From Actinoplanes sp. L3-i22 (lineage in GTDB: Bacteria; Actinomycetota; Actinomycetes; Mycobacteriales; Micromonosporaceae), in the NCBI RefSeq assembly GCF_019704555.1, contig NZ_AP024745.1, positions 2,848,001-2,912,000 on the forward strand: 64,000 bases of DNA, given 5' to 3'. The position numbers were made by a program, and so were the translations under genes. How positions within the stretch are numbered: position 1 is the stretch's first letter; each line of letters starts with the position of its first letter. Positions 39,911 through 48,735 of this stretch are shown here, piece after piece. The notes under the pieces are model-generated. The model was not told where the DNA came from and searched no databases. It saw only the letters and a list, made by a program, of their open reading frames with translations.

Positions 39911-41002
39911 TCAGACCGCGGAGCAGGCGATCGTGGGCGTGCTCGGCGTCCCGGCGGCGATGAAGCCGAAGGTGGTGGAGCCCCCGGCGGACAGCGCCCC
40001 GTTGTACGCCGCGTTGGTCGCCTGTATCTGGTTCCCGCTGGTCAGCACCGTCGCGCTCCACGACTGCTGGACGGTCTGCGCCGCCCCGTAGGTCAGCGTC
40101 ACCGCCCAGCCCTTGACCGCCGCGTTCCCCGCGGTCACCGTGACCGTCGCCTGGTAGGCGCCGGACCACTGGGAGGCCACCGCGACGGCCGCGCTGCACG
40201 CCCCGGTCACCGGGGGAGTGGAGGTGCTCGGCGAGGTCGAGGCCGACGGTGAGGTGGACGGCGAGGTGGACGGCGACGTGGTGGTCGAGGCCGACGGCGT
40301 CGGCGAGGAGGTCCCGCCGAAGTTCACGTCACTGCAGAAGTAGTACGACTGGTCCAGGTGGCTGGCCTGCCAGATGGTGTAGACCATCGCCCGCCCGGAT
40401 CGCCCGGAGACGCTCACCGGGATGTCCATCTGCACCCCGTTGCTGAGCTGCTCGGTCCACTGCGCGGCCGGCGTGTTCGGCACCTCCTTGACCAGGTCCA
40501 GGTCGGACCACTTCAGTGCGGTCGTGATCGGGTTGTAGGACGGCTTGGTGACGTACACCCGGATGTAGTCCGCGCCGTGCCGCGCCCCGTCGAACAGATT
40601 CAGGGTGAACGAGTTGGCGAGGTTGGTGGCCTTCCAGTCGCCGATCGTGTCCATCGCGGCGTACCGGCCGTTCTGGGTCCGCCCGGCGCTGCACAGCTGC
40701 CCGTCCGGGATGGCGCCCTGGTGATCACCGGCGACGCCCTCGCGGTAGAGGCCGTTCCAGTTCCACATCGCCTGCGGATCGGCCTGCCAGGCCTGGTAAC
40801 ACATCGGATCCTCGGTGGCCATCTCCGGCGCCTGGAAATTGTCGCCCCAGCGCTCGAAACAGCCGTAGTTGCGCGACGCCGGGCTGAGGACGTTGCCGTG
40901 CGCCTCGGCGGGGGAACCCGGCGCGATCAGCACGACGAGGGCCGCGGTCAGGGCCGCGATCAGAGCGGAGATCAAGAACTTTTTGCGTACGACGTTGTGC
41001 AT
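39911..41002 (-). CDS. Secreted AA10 lytic polysaccharide monooxygenase with CBM2
   Basis: 363 residues. The signal peptide ends at AEA (residue 34), leaving His35 (HGNVLSPASRNYGC) as the mature N-terminus, the first half of the copper-binding histidine brace; the second histidine is in WQASHLDQSYYFCSD. The AA10 domain (35-235) is followed by a Ser/Thr/Pro linker (235-267) and a family-2 carbohydrate-binding module ending TFGFIAAGTPSTPTIACSAV. These enzymes oxidatively cut crystalline cellulose or chitin, and CBM2 favours cellulose. The 5' region (41068-41089) has CGGGAGC and GCTCCCG half-sites 8 bp apart rather than a joined CebR box. Confidence 0.95.
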   Translation of the reverse strand: MHNVVRKKFLISALIAALTAALVVLIAPGSPAEAHGNVLSPASRNYGCFERWGDNFQAPEMATEDPMCYQAWQADPQAMWNWNGLYREGVAGDHQGAIPDGQLCSAGRTQNGRYAAMDTIGDWKATNLANSFTLNLFDGARHGADYIRVYVTKPSYNPITTALKWSDLDLVKEVPNTPAAQWTEQLSNGVQMDIPVSVSGRSGRAMVYTIWQASHLDQSYYFCSDVNFGGTSSPTPSASTTTSPSTSPSTSPSASTSPSTSTPPVTGACSAAVAVASQWSGAYQATVTVTAGNAAVKGWAVTLTYGAAQTVQQSWSATVLTSGNQIQATNAAYNGALSAGGSTTFGFIAAGTPSTPTIACSAV

Positions 41003-41234
41003 GCGAACTCAGCACTCCTGAGCTCAGGGCCGTTCCCCGCGTGGGGACGGCCGAGCGGTGAGGACGTCGGGAGCTGCCCAGGGCTCCCGTGCGCCGCGTG
41101 CGTCCCGCGGCAGTGCTGTCCGCCCAGAGTGCCGAATCGATCGAGTCAAGTCAATGCGGGGCGCTTGGTGTCGTACCAAATGGTGGGGTGAAAAATCGGA
41201 TGCCGGGTGCGCCGGGCGGTCCTAGGTTGTGGGG

Positions 41235-41798
41235 ATGTCCGCCGAAGCGGCTCGCGCCGCCGAGCTCCTCACGCAGCTGTCCAACCCCGTCCGCCTGCGG
41301 GCCTTCGCCGGTCTGGTGGCCCGCGGCGCGGAGGGGTTCTCGATCACCGAGATGTCGTTCCTGCTGGACATGACGAAGCCGGAGGCCGGCGAGGCGCTCG
41401 GCCGGCTGGCCGGGCTGGGGCTGGCCAGCGGCAGCGGCGACGGGTATTACCGGGCCAAGCCGGAGGTGCTGCGCGAGGCCGCCCAGGCGCTGGTCGGCAC
41501 CCTGCCGATCGCCCCGCTGCTGAAGGAATATCCGCAGCTCAAGGGCTACTTCACGCACGGCTACCTGACCAGCCTGCCGCCGACGCTGAGCGAGCGGTAC
41601 GAGCAGATCGCCGAGCTGCTGGCCCGGTTCCTGGCGGTCGACGGCGTGCTCACCGAGGACGAGGTGAACAAGCGCATCGCCGTGGTCGCCGAGGACGTCG
41701 CCGCGGTCCGCCGGATGCTGGTCGAGACCGGCTGGCTGGAACGCGACCGGGCCGGCACCACCTACGGCTCAGGCCGGATCTTCGTCCCCGCCGGCTGA
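41235..41798 (+). CDS. Winged-helix regulator with DUF2087 domain
   Basis: 187 residues. The N-terminal helix-turn-helix (QLSNPVRLRAFAGLVARG, then FSITEMSFLLDMTKPEAGEA) resembles ArsR/MarR-type winged helices. The C-terminal part, LKGYFTHGYLTSLP...ERYEQIAELLARFLAVDGVLTEDEVNKRI, is DUF2087. The ATG at 41235 follows TAGGTT (41223-41228), which fits a leaderless promoter. Its 3' end overlaps that of the convergent regulator by 30 bp. Targets are unknown; the divergent LPMO gene is 232 bp away. Confidence 0.82.
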   Translation: MSAEAARAAELLTQLSNPVRLRAFAGLVARGAEGFSITEMSFLLDMTKPEAGEALGRLAGLGLASGSGDGYYRAKPEVLREAAQALVGTLPIAPLLKEYPQLKGYFTHGYLTSLPPTLSERYEQIAELLARFLAVDGVLTEDEVNKRIAVVAEDVAAVRRMLVETGWLERDRAGTTYGSGRIFVPAG

Positions 41799-42791
41799 CG
41801 CCGGGCCGCGCAACTCGTCACCGAGCGCGCTGCGGGAGTAGACGACCATCCGCCCGTGCCGGGCCCGGTCCACCAGCCGGGCCTCGTGCAGGACGCGCAG
41901 GTGCTGGCTGACCGCGCCGGGCGTGACGTCCAGCCGGCGGGCCAGCTCGGTGGTGGACGAGGGCTCGTCCAGCAGCGTCAGCAGCCGGGCCCGGGGCTCG
42001 CCGAGCAGCCGCCGCAACGCCGGGAACGCCGGTGGCGGCCGCCGGTTCTCGGTCATCGTGGCCAGGCCGCGCGCCGGATACATGATCCACGGCCGCGGCC
42101 CGGGGTCGATCGCGGTGATCGCGCCGTGCGCGAAGCAGGTCGGGGTCAGCACCAGCCCGCGGCCGTTCACGTCGACCTGGCTCGGCTCGACCGGCGGCCG
42201 CCGGTCCCAGCGGATCGTCAGCACCCCGTCGTGCCACCGCAGCCGCTGGGCCAGGTCGGCGAAGAGCGCGTCGGCGCCGCCCTCGGCCAGGATCCGCGCC
42301 CGGTGGACCAGATCCGCCCGCAGCACCGAGCGGGCCCGCGGCCACCACTGCGGGGCCAGGCAGCGCTCCCAGTACTCGGCCAGCGCGTCCGCGATCCGCC
42401 CGAGCAGCGCGACCGGGTCGTCCAGCCCCGCCGTGAGCAGCGCCGGCAGCGCCCCGTCGTGTGGCAGGTAGGTCCGTTCCAGGTCCGGGCGGACCAGCTC
42501 GGGCGGGGTGGCGCGGAGCCGCTCCAGCTCGTCGGCGAACACCGGCCAGGTGGTCGCCGGGCGCGGCGTGAGCAGATCGGGGAGCCACCGGTTCGACGCG
42601 ACCAGCGACACCAGCAGCTCCCGGCCGGCCAGCTCGTCGAACTCCGCGCGCATGCCCCGGAACCACGTCGTCTGCTCGGCGTAGCAGCCGGGATGGGTCC
42701 ACATGCGCAGGCTCAGCGCCGCCTCCTGCAACGGGGAGCAGGCGAACGACGCCGACGCGAGGTCGGCCAGGCCGATCCGGAACTCGATCAT
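41769..42791 (-). CDS. ArsR-type regulator with long N-terminal domain (DUF5937-like)
   Basis: 340 residues. The first 245 residues (MIEFRIGLADLASASFACSP, then YAEQTTWFRGMRAEFDELAG) match the DUF5937-type region found before ArsR winged helices in actinomycetes. The helix-turn-helix is at the C-terminus: LLDEPSSTTELARRLDVTPG and AVSQHLRVLHEARLVDRARH. It is divergent from an MFS transporter with 55 bp between starts, so it probably controls that exporter. TCCCAGC and GCTGGGA half-sites in the gap are candidate operator arms. Confidence 0.85.
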   Translation of the reverse strand: MIEFRIGLADLASASFACSPLQEAALSLRMWTHPGCYAEQTTWFRGMRAEFDELAGRELLVSLVASNRWLPDLLTPRPATTWPVFADELERLRATPPELVRPDLERTYLPHDGALPALLTAGLDDPVALLGRIADALAEYWERCLAPQWWPRARSVLRADLVHRARILAEGGADALFADLAQRLRWHDGVLTIRWDRRPPVEPSQVDVNGRGLVLTPTCFAHGAITAIDPGPRPWIMYPARGLATMTENRRPPPAFPALRRLLGEPRARLLTLLDEPSSTTELARRLDVTPGAVSQHLRVLHEARLVDRARHGRMVVYSRSALGDELRGPASAGGDEDPA

Positions 42792-42846
42792 TGAGTCCCA
42801 GCCTAAATCAGTTTCGGATGGTGCCGGATGCCGCTGGGATCGGGGC

Positions 42847-44082
42847 ATGACATCGATGGTTGCCGAACGCCGCCTGCTGCACCCCGACCCGGTGGTCCGC
42901 CGGCTGTCCTGGATGGTGCTGGTCAACACGGTCGGCAACGGCATGTTCATGACCGCGTCGGCGCTCTACTTCACCCGGTTCGTGGGGCTCGGCGCCGGCC
43001 AGGTCGGCCTGGGCCTGACGGTGGCCGGGGTGTGCGGCGTGGCGGCGAGCATCCCGGCCGGGCGGGCCGCGGACCGCTGGGGCAGCCGCCGGGTGCTGCG
43101 CACGCTCTGCGTCGTGCAGGCGGCCGGCATGACCGCGTACGTCCTGGTGCACAGTTTCGCGGCGTTCCTGGCGGTGGTCTGTCTGGAGGTGATCGCGGAC
43201 CGGGCCGCCTCGACCGCGCGCAACACCCTGTACGCCGACGCGCTGCCGGCCGACACCCGGGTGACCGCCCGGGCCTATCTGCGGGCGGTCACCAACGTCG
43301 GCATCGGCGCCGGCGCGGCCCTCGCCGCGATCGCCCTGCAGGTCGACACCCGGCCCGCCTACCTCGCGGTGATCCTCGGTGACGCGGTGACCTACCTGGC
43401 GGTGGCGGTGATCCTGCGGTGGATCCCGGCCACCCCGGCCCGCGTCCACGCCCGGACCGGGGAGTCCCGGCGCGGTGCGCTGTCGGACCGGCCCTACCTG
43501 CTGGTCACCGCGCTGAACGGGGTGCTGAGCCTGCAGTTCGCGGTGCTCACCATCGGCATCCCGCTGTGGATCGTGCGGGAGACCGCGGCCCCGCACGCCC
43601 TGGTCGGCGCGACGCTGCTGCTCAACACGGTGCTGGTGGTGGTCTTCCAGGTCCGCGCCGCGCGGGCCGCCCGGGACGTGCGGCAGGCGGCCCGGGCCTG
43701 CCGGATCGCCGGGCTGCTGCTGGCCGGGTACTGCCTGGTCGTCGCGGTCAGCCACGGCCTGCCGGCGGTTCCGGCGTCCGTGGTGCTGCTGCTCGCGGTG
43801 GCGCTCGGCACGGCCGGCGAGGTGCTCTCCCAGGCCGGTGCCTGGCTGCTCAGCTACGACCTGGCCGCCGACCACGCGACCGGCGCCTACCAGGGGGTCT
43901 TCAACGCGGGCACGTCCGCCGGCCTGATGATCGCCCCGGTGGTGGTGACCGGCACCGCGATCGATCACGCGCCCTGGGGCTGGGCGGTGCCGGCCGCGCT
44001 GTTCGCGCTGAGCGGCCTGGCCATGGTCCCCGCGGTCCGCTGGGCCGCCCGCCGCCGCACCCTGGCCGCCGCCCACCGGTGA
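42847..44082 (+). CDS. MFS transporter
   Basis: 411 residues with about twelve membrane spans. The loop 2-3 motif is AADRWGSRRVLRTL and the N-terminal half includes LYADALPADTRVTARAYLRA, common in exporters of the DHA1-like group. It is divergent from the ArsR-type regulator gene and is the likely target of that regulator. The transported compound is not evident; drug or metabolite efflux is the usual role of such pairs. Confidence 0.85.
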   Translation: MTSMVAERRLLHPDPVVRRLSWMVLVNTVGNGMFMTASALYFTRFVGLGAGQVGLGLTVAGVCGVAASIPAGRAADRWGSRRVLRTLCVVQAAGMTAYVLVHSFAAFLAVVCLEVIADRAASTARNTLYADALPADTRVTARAYLRAVTNVGIGAGAALAAIALQVDTRPAYLAVILGDAVTYLAVAVILRWIPATPARVHARTGESRRGALSDRPYLLVTALNGVLSLQFAVLTIGIPLWIVRETAAPHALVGATLLLNTVLVVVFQVRAARAARDVRQAARACRIAGLLLAGYCLVVAVSHGLPAVPASVVLLLAVALGTAGEVLSQAGAWLLSYDLAADHATGAYQGVFNAGTSAGLMIAPVVVTGTAIDHAPWGWAVPAALFALSGLAMVPAVRWAARRRTLAAAHR

Positions 44083-44214
44083 CCGTCCCGCCGCCGCCCT
44101 CGCTGCCGGGAACCGCATCCGCTCCCGGCCGCCGGATCCGTCCCTTGACCTCGGCAGCTGCGGCGGCGTGCCGTGACCGGTCGGTGATTCACGACCGCAG
44201 GCGGACGCGGTGGC

Positions 44215-45477
44215 TCAGTCGCTGGTGACGTTGAGGGCGGGGGCGGACTTCGGGACGATCCGCAGGACGGCGACGGCCAGCAGCGCCGTGGCGACGCCCA
44301 GGGCGCCGATGGCCGGGCGCAGGCCGCCGACGCCGGCGGCCAGGCCGTTGAGCAGCACCGGGGAGAGGAACTCGCCGATGAACAGGGCGCCGGTCCACAG
44401 GCCGGTGCCCCGGCCGCGCTCCTCGAAGCCGAGGTTGTTGGTGGCCCAGGTCAGCAACGTGGGCAGGAGCAGGCCGGTGCCGGCGCCGGTGACGACCGCG
44501 CCGAGGGTGATCACCGGGACCGACGCGGTGGCCGCGAGGATCAGGAAGCCGGCGGCGGCGAGTCCGAAAGCGATCGGCAGCAACTGCCGCGGGGTCTTCG
44601 CCGACAGCCTGGCGAACGAGCCGGCGGCGAGCGCGGTGGCCAGCGACATCAGGGCGCTGAGCGCGCCGATCGTGCCGGTCGCCTTGACCCCGACCTCGTC
44701 CAGCACGAAGGACAACTCGACGATCAGCGCGTAGAAGACGATGCCGCCGGCGAGCGTGACCAGGCACGGCGTCCGCAGCGCCCGCCACGGGAGCGGCGGA
44801 AGCCGGCGCGCACCGGCCGGGCCGGCGGCAACAGCGGAGCCGGCGAAAGCGGTGCCGGTCGAGGCGGGGTCGCTGCTCAGGTCAGGGTCGGCGGCGCGGG
44901 TGGGCTGCCAGATCAGCAGGGCCATCGGGACGGCCAGGAGCAGGGCGATCGTGTAGAGCCAGAACGGCGCACGCCAGCCGGACCCGCCGATCGCGCCGCC
45001 GAGACCGAGGAAGATCGTCGCCGAGACCGAGGCGAGCAGCGTCTGCAGGCCCAGGTAGCGGCTGCGCCGCCGCCCCGACCAGTAGTCCGCGATCAGCGTC
45101 GTGCAGCACGTCATGATCGCGGCCTCGCAGAGTCCGACCAGGACCCGGCTGCCGATGATCGCGGGCAGCGACCCCAGGTAGAGCGGCGCGGTCCCGCAGA
45201 TCGCGTACCCGATCATCGCGGCGATCAGCAGCCGCTTGCGGTCCACGGCGTCCACGATGAACCCGGCGAACGGCGCGGTCAGGCCGATCACCAGGGCCGG
45301 CACCGTGAGGACGATCGGGACCAGGACGTCCGCGCCGGCGACCCCGGCGAAGTGGTCGGTCATCCGCGGCAGGACCGGCGCGATCAGGACCGCGCCGAGG
45401 ACGGACAGGCAGCTGCCGGCGAGCAGCAGGATCAGTTGACCGGTCCCGGCGCGGCGCAGGGTGGCGACTTCGGACAT
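44215..45477 (-). CDS. MFS transporter
   Basis: 420 residues, about twelve spans, starting MSEVATLRRAGTGQLILLLA at an ATG preceded by GGAAGG. The loop motif is AGFIVDAVDRKRLLIAAMIG, and WSGRRRSRYLGLQTLLASVS lies in the following half. It lies 110 bp downstream of the LysR-type gene on the same strand. That position beside a catabolic operon suggests uptake or export of the aromatic substrate, but this is inference. Confidence 0.85.
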   Translation of the reverse strand: MSEVATLRRAGTGQLILLLAGSCLSVLGAVLIAPVLPRMTDHFAGVAGADVLVPIVLTVPALVIGLTAPFAGFIVDAVDRKRLLIAAMIGYAICGTAPLYLGSLPAIIGSRVLVGLCEAAIMTCCTTLIADYWSGRRRSRYLGLQTLLASVSATIFLGLGGAIGGSGWRAPFWLYTIALLLAVPMALLIWQPTRAADPDLSSDPASTGTAFAGSAVAAGPAGARRLPPLPWRALRTPCLVTLAGGIVFYALIVELSFVLDEVGVKATGTIGALSALMSLATALAAGSFARLSAKTPRQLLPIAFGLAAAGFLILAATASVPVITLGAVVTGAGTGLLLPTLLTWATNNLGFEERGRGTGLWTGALFIGEFLSPVLLNGLAAGVGGLRPAIGALGVATALLAVAVLRIVPKSAPALNVTSD

Positions 45478-45587
45478 GGCGAGCCTTCCGGAGGAGGAGA
45501 AGCCGGTGGCCCAGGTCACATCCGGCGGCCCTGAATATGGTCAGAGGCCCGGCCATCACGGAAGCCGCGATCCGCTGATGGCCGGTA

Positions 45588-46520
45588 TCAGCCCGCCTTA
45601 TGCCGCAGTGGGTCCGCCGCGCTCAGGATCAGGTCGCGGAACCAGGCGTGGGCCGGGTCGTTGCGGTACAGCGGGTTCCACCAGAACGCCTCGGCCACCG
45701 GCACCACGTCGAACGGGCAGTCCAGGATCCGCACCCCGGTGACCGGCGCCAGCAGCCGGGCCAGCCGCTCCTGGACGAGCGCCACCCGGTTCGTCCCGGT
45801 GACCAGGAACGGCATCTGCACGAACCCGTCCACCACCACGTCCACCCGCGCCTCGATGCCGAGCATCCGCAGCTGCCGGGCGGCCGGCGCGAACGCGGTC
45901 GGCCGGTCGAACACCACCACCCACGGCAGCGTGCCGAGCTGCTCCAGGGTCAGCGCGTCCCCGACCTCCGGGTGGTCGTCGGACACGATGCACACCCAGC
46001 GGTCCTCGAACAGGTCCAGATAGGGCAGCCCGGTGACGAAGCCGTGCGGGATGACCAGGCCGTCCGCGGCGCGCAGCGTGTCGGCGACGTGGTCGACCGC
46101 GTACGGCGTGGTCTGCTCCAGCCGCAACCGCACGCCCGGCGCGAGCCGCCCGAGCTCCCGGGACAGCAGCGGCCCGAGCACCGTCGCCGCGTAGTCCGAG
46201 ATCACCAGCGTGAACTCGCGGTCCAGCTGGGACGGGTCGAAGTCGGCGGTCGAGTCGAAGACCCGGCGCACCCCGGCCAGCGCCGGCCCGGCCAGCACCG
46301 CCACCCGGGCGGCGAGCGGGGTCAGCTCGTACCGGTTGCCGACCCGGGTGAGCAGCGGGTCGCCGAAGTGCCGGCGCAGCCGGGCGAGCGCGCCGCTGAC
46401 CGCCGGCTGGCTGACGCCGAGCCGCTCCGAGGTGCGGGTCACGTTCCGCTCGCGCAGCAGGGTGTCGAGCGTGACCAGCAGATTCAGGTCGAGATTGGCC
46501 AGCACCCGGTCCACCGCCAT
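45588..46520 (-). CDS. LysR-family regulator (NodD/NahR-like)
   Basis: 310 residues. The N-terminus is NLDLNLLVTLDTLLRERNVT with RTSERLGVSQPAVSGALARL, the winged helix typical of the NodD/NahR branch; HFGDPLLTRVGNRYELTPLA follows. On the minus strand TATAGT lies 7 bp before the ATG, so the transcript is probably leaderless or nearly so. It is divergent from the FAD monooxygenase operon (110-bp gap) and should activate it in response to an aromatic inducer, as NahR does with salicylate; the inducer here is unknown. Confidence 0.9.
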   Translation of the reverse strand: MAVDRVLANLDLNLLVTLDTLLRERNVTRTSERLGVSQPAVSGALARLRRHFGDPLLTRVGNRYELTPLAARVAVLAGPALAGVRRVFDSTADFDPSQLDREFTLVISDYAATVLGPLLSRELGRLAPGVRLRLEQTTPYAVDHVADTLRAADGLVIPHGFVTGLPYLDLFEDRWVCIVSDDHPEVGDALTLEQLGTLPWVVVFDRPTAFAPAARQLRMLGIEARVDVVVDGFVQMPFLVTGTNRVALVQERLARLLAPVTGVRILDCPFDVVPVAEAFWWNPLYRNDPAHAWFRDLILSAADPLRHKAG

Positions 46521-46630
46521 GGCGCCACTATAAGCCGCGCCGATGACGCACATCAGCAACTCGACCTTCCGTAATACCCCGGCCTCCGGCGACAGTGGTC
46601 CCAGTCACACGAAACGGGAGGGAAACCGCC

Positions 46631-47761
46631 GTGCCAGCAGTTCGTAACGTTCTGGTCGTCGGTGGCGGTGCCGCCGGCGCCGCCGCCGCGATCCTGCTCG
46701 CCGAGGGTGGCGTCGCGGTCGACCTGGTCGACGCCAAGCCCGACGTCGCCGCGCTCGGCTCCGGGATCACGCTGCAGGGCAACGCCCTGCGGGTGCTGCG
46801 CGAGCTGGACGTCTGGGATCAGGTCCGGGCCGAGGGGTACGCGTTCGACACGCTCGGCCTGCGCGCCCCGGACCCGGCCGGCACGCTGCTCGCCGAGCTC
46901 ACCGACCTCCGCACCGGCGGCCCGGACCTGCCGGCCACGCTCGGCATGTACCGCCCGGCGCTCGCCCGGATCCTGCTCGAGCGGGCCGGGGAGGCCGGCG
47001 CGACCGTCCGGTTCGGGACGCGGCCCGAGGCGCTGGTCCAGGAGGGCGACGCGGTCACGGTCACCTTCAACGATCACACCACGCGGAGGTACGACCTGGT
47101 GGTCGGCGCCGACGGCCTGCGCTCGTGGACCCGGCGCGCGATCGGGATCGACGCCGAGCCCGGGCCGGTCGGCATGGGCATCTGGCGAACCTTCACCCGT
47201 CGTCCGGAATCGATCACCCGGACCGACCTCTTCTACGGCGGCCCCGCGTACATCGCCGGGTACTGCCCGACCGGGCCGGACAGCGTCTACGCGTACCTGG
47301 TCGAGGGCGTGCGGGACCGGTCCGGCCTGAGCCCCGCGCAGACGCTCGCGACGATGCGGGAGCTGTCCGGGGCGTACCACGGGCCGTGGGACGAGCTCCG
47401 CGAGCAGCTGACCGATCCGAGCCGGGTCAACTACACGGCGTTCGAGAGTCACGTGCTCGACGGGCCGTGGCACCGGGGCCGGGCCGTGGTGATCGGCGAC
47501 GCCGCGCACAGCTGCCCGCCGACCCTGGCCCAGGGCGCCGCCCAGGCCCTGGAGGACGCATCCGTGCTGGCTGAGCTGTTGCTCCGGGACGACGCGGTCA
47601 CCGAGGACCTGTGGAGCGAGTTCACCGCGCGCCGCCTGCCGCGCGCCACCGAGGTCGTCGAGGCCTCCCTGCAACTGTGCCGCTGGCTCCTCGATCACGA
47701 GCGCGGCGACGTCCCCGGCCTGATGGCCCGGATCTCGCACCTCGTGGCCGAGCCCGCCTGA
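46631..47761 (+). CDS. FAD-dependent aromatic monooxygenase
   Basis: 376 residues from a GTG after GGGAGGGAAA. FAD motifs are [20 protein letters not shown], the DG motif VVGADGLRSWTRRAIG and the GD motif VVIGDAAHSCPPTLAQGAAQ, placing it among single-component flavoprotein hydroxylases (PHBH/UbiH group). It is the first gene of a five-gene operon and probably hydroxylates an aromatic ring to give the catechol-like substrate of the next enzyme. The end of the gene is duplicated: a 19-bp tandem repeat covers its stop codon (47744-47781). Confidence 0.88.
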   Translation: MPAVRNVLVVGGGAAGAAAAILLAEGGVAVDLVDAKPDVAALGSGITLQGNALRVLRELDVWDQVRAEGYAFDTLGLRAPDPAGTLLAELTDLRTGGPDLPATLGMYRPALARILLERAGEAGATVRFGTRPEALVQEGDAVTVTFNDHTTRRYDLVVGADGLRSWTRRAIGIDAEPGPVGMGIWRTFTRRPESITRTDLFYGGPAYIAGYCPTGPDSVYAYLVEGVRDRSGLSPAQTLATMRELSGAYHGPWDELREQLTDPSRVNYTAFESHVLDGPWHRGRAVVIGDAAHSCPPTLAQGAAQALEDASVLAELLLRDDAVTEDLWSEFTARRLPRATEVVEASLQLCRWLLDHERGDVPGLMARISHLVAEPA

Positions 47762-47793
47762 AGTGGCCGAGCCCGCCTGAATCGGAGAGACAC

Positions 47794-48735
47794 ATGAACG
47801 ACGAACGACTCATCACCCATCTGCGGCACGTGGACCTGGCCGTGCCGGACTACGAGAAGCAGCTGGAGTTCTACACGACGATGTGGGGGCTGGACGCCGA
47901 GACCACCGACGACGGGATCGCGTTCCTGGCCGCGGCCGGCTCGCCCGAGCAGTACTCGGTGCGCCTGCGCAGAGCCGCGGAGAAGCGACTGGATCTGATC
48001 GCGTTCGGCGCGAAGGACCAGGCCGACGTGAACGCGCTCGCCGAGCGGCTCGGCCGGGCCGGGGTCACGCTGGTCAGCGAGCCGGGCACGCTGGCTACGC
48101 CCGGCGGCGGGTACGGATTCCGCTTCTTCGACCTGGACGGCCGTACCGTCGAAGTGTCCTGTGATGTCGAAGCCCGCCGGCACCGCAAGGTGGCGGAGGG
48201 CGAGTCCGTCCCGGTCAAGCTCTCGCACGTGGTGATCAACTCGCCGAACCCGGAGGCGACCGTCGCCTTCTACGACCGGCACCTGAACTTCGCGCTGTCG
48301 GACACCCTGATGCATCCGCGGATGGGCTCGATGATGTGGTTCCTGCGGACCAACCGATGGCACCACAGCCTGGCGATCGCCCGCGGCCCGCACGTCTCGC
48401 TGCACCACGCGTCGTTCGAGCTGCGCGGCATCGACGAGTACCTGCGCGGCACCGGCCGGCTGCTGCGCGGCGGGGTCGAGAAGGTGTGGGGCCCGGGCCG
48501 GCACCTGGCCGGGAACAACACCTTCAGCTACTTCCTCGACCCGCACGGGAACACCATCGAGTACACCACCGAGCTGGAGGAACTCGACGAGGACACGTGG
48601 CACCCGCACCTCTACGACTTCTCCGACCCGGCCGTGAGTGATCAGTGGGGGACGGCGAACCCGATGAACGAGTTCGTCGCGAAGCAGTCGTTCAACGACC
48701 CCGACCGCGGCGTCTTCGTCGCCCCGCCGGTCTGA
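47794..48735 (+). CDS. Extradiol ring-cleavage dioxygenase (type I, VOC fold)
   Basis: 313 residues from an ATG after GGAGAGA. Two VOC-type halves are visible. The second carries the iron ligands expected of type I extradiol dioxygenases: His145 in KLSHVVINSPN, a histidine in VSLHHASFEL (204/205) and Glu256 in HGNTIEYTTELEEL. The first half lacks such a set, as usual. It should cleave a catechol-type ring next to the hydroxyls. It follows the monooxygenase gene by 32 bp and overlaps the next gene by one base. Confidence 0.9.
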   Translation: MNDERLITHLRHVDLAVPDYEKQLEFYTTMWGLDAETTDDGIAFLAAAGSPEQYSVRLRRAAEKRLDLIAFGAKDQADVNALAERLGRAGVTLVSEPGTLATPGGGYGFRFFDLDGRTVEVSCDVEARRHRKVAEGESVPVKLSHVVINSPNPEATVAFYDRHLNFALSDTLMHPRMGSMMWFLRTNRWHHSLAIARGPHVSLHHASFELRGIDEYLRGTGRLLRGGVEKVWGPGRHLAGNNTFSYFLDPHGNTIEYTTELEELDEDTWHPHLYDFSDPAVSDQWGTANPMNEFVAKQSFNDPDRGVFVAPPV

